Positions 43,621 through 46,816 of a stretch of 46,816 bases of DNA are shown here, piece after piece (position 1 is the stretch's first letter; the number at the start of each line of letters is the position of its first letter). The translations under genes and the position numbers were made by a program. Source of the DNA: a bacterium (GTDB taxonomy: Bacteria; Sysuimicrobiota; Sysuimicrobiia; Sysuimicrobiales; Thermofontiviventaceae); the NCBI GenBank assembly GCA_030550015.1, contig JAUQQG010000100.1, forward strand, positions 1-46,816, read 5' to 3'. The notes beneath the pieces were generated by a model, which was given only the letters and a program-made list of their open reading frames with translations, ran no database searches and was not told where the DNA came from.

Positions 43621-43642
43621 AATATACGGAATGGACCATTCC
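43621..43642 (-). promoter_or_regulatory. protease promoter with perfect palindromic operator
   Basis: On the minus strand TATATT (43626-43621) is a good -10 box. Directly upstream, where the spacer lies, is the perfect palindrome GGAATGG-N-CCATTCC (43628-43642). TACACA, 16 bp before the -10, is a weak -35. A regulator bound there would touch the promoter core. Confidence 0.55.
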
Positions 43643-43780
43643 TGTGTACATCAGGCGAGGACCCGATTTTCCCGGCAAGGCTCTCGGCACCTCTAACCGG
43701 GAAACCCAAAACGCTTGTGTGGCACAAGGGGGGAGAGCGGGTTTCGTGGGAGAACCAGGTAGACCAGTTTGTAAGGATCG

Positions 43781-44140
43781 TTACGTCCTCCCGATGAGGA
43801 TCACCCCAATCACGACCAGGACCATGCCAATAACCCTGAGGCCGATGACCGGCTCCCGGAAGAAGGCCCACGACCCAACGGTGACGAGGACGTAGGTCAG
43901 GGCGAGCATAGGGTAGGCGAAGCTCAACTCCGCCCTGGTGAGCACCACGATCCACACCACAGAGGCCAAGGCGTAGAGTCCGAGGCCTAGAAGGATGGGA
44001 CCGTTCGTGGCGATTTTCCAGAGGATCACCAGATTGATGGAGGTCGTCGAGGGCCCCAGCCGGCTCGACCCAAGCTTCAGGAGGAGCTGCGCCAGGGAGC
44101 CCATGAATGCTGCAAGGAGGATCAGCCAGAATGCCCTCAT
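43781..44140 (-). CDS. EamA/SMR-type four-helix transporter subunit
   Basis: This 119-residue protein with four membrane helices (MRAFWLILLAAFMGSLAQLLLK; GLGLYALASVVWIVVLTRAE; SFAYPMLALTYVLVTVGSWAFF; LRVIGMVLVVIGVILIG) resembles SMR and ArnE/ArnF flippase subunits, which work as dimers. The start codon overlaps the stop of the dehydrogenase gene (ATGA), so translation is coupled. There is no conserved SMR Glu in the first helix, which favours a lipid-sugar flippase or other EamA role over drug efflux. Confidence 0.85.
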   Translation of the reverse strand: MRAFWLILLAAFMGSLAQLLLKLGSSRLGPSTTSINLVILWKIATNGPILLGLGLYALASVVWIVVLTRAELSFAYPMLALTYVLVTVGSWAFFREPVIGLRVIGMVLVVIGVILIGRT

Positions 44141-45003
44141 CCACTTCCTCCTGCCGTGTAGTCATAAAACCCCTTCCCGGACTTCCTCCCGAGATGCCCT
44201 GCGAGGACCATCTGTTTGAGGAGAGGAGGTGCGGCGAACCGGGGATCTTTGAACTCTTGGTACATCGCCTCAGCGATGTAGTAGGTAGTATCGAGGCCGA
44301 CAAAGTCCAGGAGGGTGAACGGGCCCATGGGATGCCCCAGCCCAAGTGTCACGGCCGTATCGATCTCCTCCTTGGTAGCCACGCCAAGCTCCAGAGCCCT
44401 AATCGCATCTAGAAGATAAGGGACCAGCAGCAGGTTCACGATGAATCCTGGCCGGTCCTTGGTCACCACGACGGTCTTCCCCAGGGACTCTGCAAACGCC
44501 TTCGCCGTAGCAATCGTCTCTTCACTGGTGAGATACCCCCGCACGACCTCTACCAGTTTCATCACCGGAGGGGGATTGAAGAAATGCATCCCCACGAACT
44601 TCTCTGGACGCCGTGTGACTGACGCCATCTCCGTGATGGAGAGGGAGGAGGTGTTGCTGGCGAAGATTGCATGAGCGGGACAGATCCTGTCGAGTTCCCG
44701 GAAGAGCTTCTTTTTCTCTTCCATGTTCTCTACAATGGCTTCGATGACGAGGTCCACGTGCGAGAAGAGGTCTAGGTCCACTGTCCCCGTAATGCGGGCC
44801 TTCGCCTGGTCTGCCTCCTTCGCCTCAAGCTTCCCTCGCTCGACTGCCTTGCGCATGGAAGCATCGATGCGCTGGAGTCCAGCCCTTAACAGTTCCTCGT
44901 TGATCTCGCGAACGACCACTTCGTACCCTGCCCGGGCACAAACCTCGGCGATCCCCGAGCCCATGAGACCGCATCCTGCCACGCCGACGCGTTTGATCTC
45001 CAC
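44137..45003 (-). CDS. hbd: 3-hydroxyacyl-CoA dehydrogenase (3-hydroxybutyryl-CoA type)
   Basis: This 288-residue enzyme oxidises 3-hydroxybutyryl-CoA to acetoacetyl-CoA. The Rossmann motif is GVAGCGLMGSGIAEV; catalytic segments are ASNTSSLSITEMA, GMHFFNPPPVMKLVEVV (His and Glu) and GFIVNLLLVPYLLDA (Asn). GTG 45003 follows AAGGAGGTGA by 5 bp; the longer frame to 45114 is repeat-like. The typical second-strand Asp for NAD reads Arg-Glu (VVVREI). The gene overlaps the EamA-type gene and provides the missing step between the enoyl-CoA hydratase and thiolase encoded at 25-27 kb. Confidence 0.94.
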   Translation of the reverse strand: MEIKRVGVAGCGLMGSGIAEVCARAGYEVVVREINEELLRAGLQRIDASMRKAVERGKLEAKEADQAKARITGTVDLDLFSHVDLVIEAIVENMEEKKKLFRELDRICPAHAIFASNTSSLSITEMASVTRRPEKFVGMHFFNPPPVMKLVEVVRGYLTSEETIATAKAFAESLGKTVVVTKDRPGFIVNLLLVPYLLDAIRALELGVATKEEIDTAVTLGLGHPMGPFTLLDFVGLDTTYYIAEAMYQEFKDPRFAAPPLLKQMVLAGHLGRKSGKGFYDYTAGGSG

Positions 45004-45030
45004 GATCCTCACCTCCTTCTCTCGCTCCTT

Positions 45031-45075
45031 CACCTTGTCATCGCTCAACTTGACCTTGTCACCTGGCACTTGCCC
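45031..45075 (-). repeat. 7-bp-period degenerate sequence
   Basis: Read on the minus strand in steps of seven: GGCAAGT, GCCAGGT, GACAAGG, TCAAGTT, GAGCGAT, GACAAGG. It lies between the kinase stop and the ribosome site of hbd. More decayed than the other arrays. Confidence 0.4.
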
Positions 45076-45114
45076 ATCTGCGCGAGCTCTCTTGACGACT
45101 TTGCCATACCTCAA

Positions 45115-45669
45115 TCACACGGTCTTCTCTGAGGGTTGCGGCGAGCGCAGATGCCGCTCCACTTTTTGGATTTCCACTGTGGTTCGCCTCAGCTCCTCCT
45201 CTCCCAGGATGATCACCTGATCGAAGCCCTCCTCAGGGATGGACCGGAGGGCCTCCTGGAGCATCTGGACCTGGCGGGCGATCACAGGACGACCCACCCG
45301 CCGGGACCTCATGAGATCGTGGCTGTAACACACCTCTTCAGGAATATCAAACACAATCAAGATGACCGGGACGTTGTGCCGCCTTCCAATCTCCAGGAGG
45401 GTGCGCCGCGCTTGACGGCGGAGAGCAGTGCTGTCCGCAACTGTGAGGCGTCCCAGGCTGAGACGCTTCTCAATGAGGTAGTGGAACAGCTCAAAGGCCT
45501 CCCGGGAGACGGCAAGATTCGCCTCATCGTCACCGAGGAGGGCACGGCACCTGTCGGAGGAGACGATGGCTGTTTCGGGAAAGAACCGCCTCGCAAAGGT
45601 GCTCTTCCCGCTTCCTGCTGGTCCGCACAGGACCACGAGCGCTGGGTTTGGGATCAGGATCTTGGGCAT
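45115..45669 (-). CDS. P-loop kinase of the polynucleotide-kinase/zeta-like type
   Basis: This 184-residue AAA-type kinase has Walker A GPAGSGKST at 16-24, then ETAIVSSDRCRALLGDD (lid/substrate Asp-Arg), DSTALRRQARRTLLEIGRRHNVPVILIVFD and a basic lid LMRSRRVGRPV. The pattern matches the kinase domain of bacterial Pnkp-like 5'-OH polynucleotide kinases as stand-alone proteins; a zeta-toxin role is less likely since no antitoxin gene is adjacent. Substrate is not certain. The start lacks a good ribosome site. Confidence 0.8.
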   Translation of the reverse strand: MPKILIPNPALVVLCGPAGSGKSTFARRFFPETAIVSSDRCRALLGDDEANLAVSREAFELFHYLIEKRLSLGRLTVADSTALRRQARRTLLEIGRRHNVPVILIVFDIPEEVCYSHDLMRSRRVGRPVIARQVQMLQEALRSIPEEGFDQVIILGEEELRRTTVEIQKVERHLRSPQPSEKTV

Positions 45670-45807
45670 CCTCGGGCAACTGGTTCAGTGCACAGCAAAA
45701 CTCTGTTCCGGTTTGTCGGAGAACCCTCTGGCAAGGTCTCCAGTAAGATCTTATCAAAGGTTCGCTACAGCTACTTCCTAGTGCGTCCTATTCAAACCAG
45801 TGGGCAC

Positions 45808-46816
45808 TCACTCGATCACAGCATGGATGAGTGGCCTCGGAGCCGGTGGGTAGGGACCGATCCGGTAAGCCCCTTGGACTGCCTCTACCGCTCTCCGTGC
45901 CCGCGCGGGATCAGAAGCGTGGACGACAGCAAGGGGCTCTCCCTTCTGGACGTGCTCGCCCACCTTGTGGTGGAGGACGATCCCGACGGCAGGGTCGATC
46001 CGGTCCTCCTTCTTCACTCTTCCCGCCCCCAGGGCCATTGTTGCAAGTCCAATGGCTTGCGCGTCGATTGCCTGGATATACCCTCCTTCTGCCGCAGGGA
46101 CAGGCTCCTGGAGAGGAGCACGGGGAAGCAGAGCTGGATTCTCCATAACTGCCGGGTCACCCCCCTGCGCGACGACCATCTCCTGGAACTTCTCGAGGGC
46201 CTTCCCTGTCCGCAGATGCTGCTCCATCAGCGCCTTTCCTTCGGCGGCCGTCCTCACCAATCCCCCTAGCCGAGCCATATGGCCTCCCAAGGTGAGGCAG
46301 AGCTCTACCAGATCAGGTGGGCCTTCCCCCCGCAACGTTGCAATAGCCTCAACTACCTCCAGCGCATTTCCCACGGCCCTCCCGAGGGGTTGGTCCATAT
46401 CGCTGATCACCGCAACGGTCCTGCGTCCCACCTGCCGCCCAATCTCCACCATGGCCTCCGCAAGAGCCCGGGCTTCCTCCAGCGTCTTCATGAATGCGCC
46501 GCTCCCCGTCTTCACATCCAGGACAATAGCATCGCTCCCTGCGGCGATCTTCTTGCTCATGACGCTGCTCGCAATGAGAGGGATGCTGTCCACGGTTGCC
46601 GTGACGTCCCGCAGCGCGTAGATCTTCTTGTCCGCTGGCACGAGGTCCGCGGTCTGTGCAACAATCGCACAACCTACACGGTTGACCTGGGCGATGAGTT
46701 CCTCAAGAGTCAGTTCGGTCCGGAACCCAGGGATCGACTCGAGCTTGTCGATGGTCCCCCCTGTATGCCCGAGCGCCCTCCCGGAGATCTTGGCTACAGG
46801 AAGCCCTGTGCTCGCC
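45808..46816 (-). CDS. pyrimidine-nucleoside / thymidine phosphorylase, N-terminus off the right edge
   Basis: About 336 residues are visible and the N-terminus lies beyond the edge. The family motifs are KISGRALGHTGGTIDKLES near the edge, IVAQTADLVPADKKIYALRD, SIPLIASSVMSKKIAAG, LDVKTGSGAFMKT, and a C-terminal domain with AIGLATMALGAGRVKKEDRID, GIVLHHKVGEHVQKGEPLA. The enzyme splits thymidine, uridine or deoxyuridine with phosphate in nucleoside salvage. It cannot be decided here between DeoA and Pdp types. The kinase gene follows 138 bp downstream. Confidence 0.95.
   Translation of the reverse strand, partial: ASTGLPVAKISGRALGHTGGTIDKLESIPGFRTELTLEELIAQVNRVGCAIVAQTADLVPADKKIYALRDVTATVDSIPLIASSVMSKKIAAGSDAIVLDVKTGSGAFMKTLEEARALAEAMVEIGRQVGRRTVAVISDMDQPLGRAVGNALEVVEAIATLRGEGPPDLVELCLTLGGHMARLGGLVRTAAEGKALMEQHLRTGKALEKFQEMVVAQGGDPAVMENPALLPRAPLQEPVPAAEGGYIQAIDAQAIGLATMALGAGRVKKEDRIDPAVGIVLHHKVGEHVQKGEPLAVVHASDPARARRAVEAVQGAYRIGPYPPAPRPLIHAVIE

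Noticed and set aside
43524-44345. Upstream extension of the protease frame (713 codons in total)
   Set aside because: It runs through the EamA-type gene in another frame. The signal peptide, ribosome site and promoter all support ATG 43523.
45115-45669. Zeta toxin of a toxin-antitoxin pair
   Set aside because: There is a P-loop kinase but no small antitoxin gene beside it, and the helix pattern resembles polynucleotide kinase better.

Overview
The window is about 60% GC by eye and densely coded, from a bacterium that looks thermophilic and respiratory. The clues are a ba3-type (B-family) oxygen reductase, a TtuA/TtuB tRNA thiolation pair beside a TrmI-type m1A58 methyltransferase, a GH57 enzyme, an archaeal-type FAU-1 ribonuclease and a DUF255 thioredoxin-fold protein. 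The phylum cannot be fixed from this sequence. I see no tRNA, rRNA, CRISPR array, transposase or phage gene. With corrected starts, no stretch over 300 bp lacks a gene.

Layout. 1-2578 (-): ABC ATPase (cut by the left edge) and BMP-type solute-binding protein of a nucleoside/sugar importer. 2771-6337: GH57/DUF3536 enzyme (+), a small zinc-ribbon ORF (-), DUF881 protein (+). 6373-10046 (-): DUF309 protein, DUF255 protein, FmdE-like protein. 10230-19689 is a metal and stress block: small membrane protein, CopA Cu(I) ATPase, a secreted protein and a membrane protein with a Cys-Cys-x-His-His motif, a DUF420/CtaM-like protein (+), a P1B-4-like ATPase with its SmtB/ArsR regulator and operator, an MFS exporter and a nitroreductase. 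19848-22597 (+): Rrf2 regulator followed by cbaD-cbaB-cbaA, including a 37-residue subunit IIa overlapping the regulator gene. 22663-25043 (-): 57-aa protein, CorA, FAU-1-like RNase.

25214-45003 is mostly acyl-CoA metabolism: thiolase and enoyl-CoA hydratase (+); then acyl-CoA dehydrogenase, EtfB, EtfA, a membrane Fe-S oxidoreductase (EMO-like) and a B12-dependent acyl-CoA mutase with separate cobalamin subunit (-); and 3-hydroxyacyl-CoA dehydrogenase (-). The mutase has Phe and Gln where methylmalonyl-CoA mutase has Tyr89 and Arg207, the known signature of isobutyryl-CoA mutase. Together these genes could take isobutyryl-CoA to butyryl-CoA, oxidise it to two acetyl-CoA, and pass flavin electrons through ETF and EMO to quinone and then to an oxidase. 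Divergent from the dehydrogenase is a four-gene set: two thiolase-fold proteins lacking the catalytic Cys and His, and two DUF35 zinc-ribbon/OB proteins. It is the best candidate here for an undescribed enzyme system. A tRNA T-loop modification cluster (trmI, ttuA, ttuB) lies inside this region.

40612-46816: ArnT/PMT-like glycosyltransferase (+), secreted trypsin-like protease, SMR/EamA-type half-transporter, the 3-hydroxyacyl-CoA dehydrogenase, a P-loop kinase and a pyrimidine-nucleoside phosphorylase cut by the right edge.

Three recurring non-coding themes stand out: TATAyT boxes so close to start codons that the mRNAs would be leaderless; metal-type operators (an SmtB-type TGAA-N6-TTCA site and a CsoR-like C/G-tract repeat); and short degenerate tandem arrays of period 7 or 9 bp in gaps between genes.
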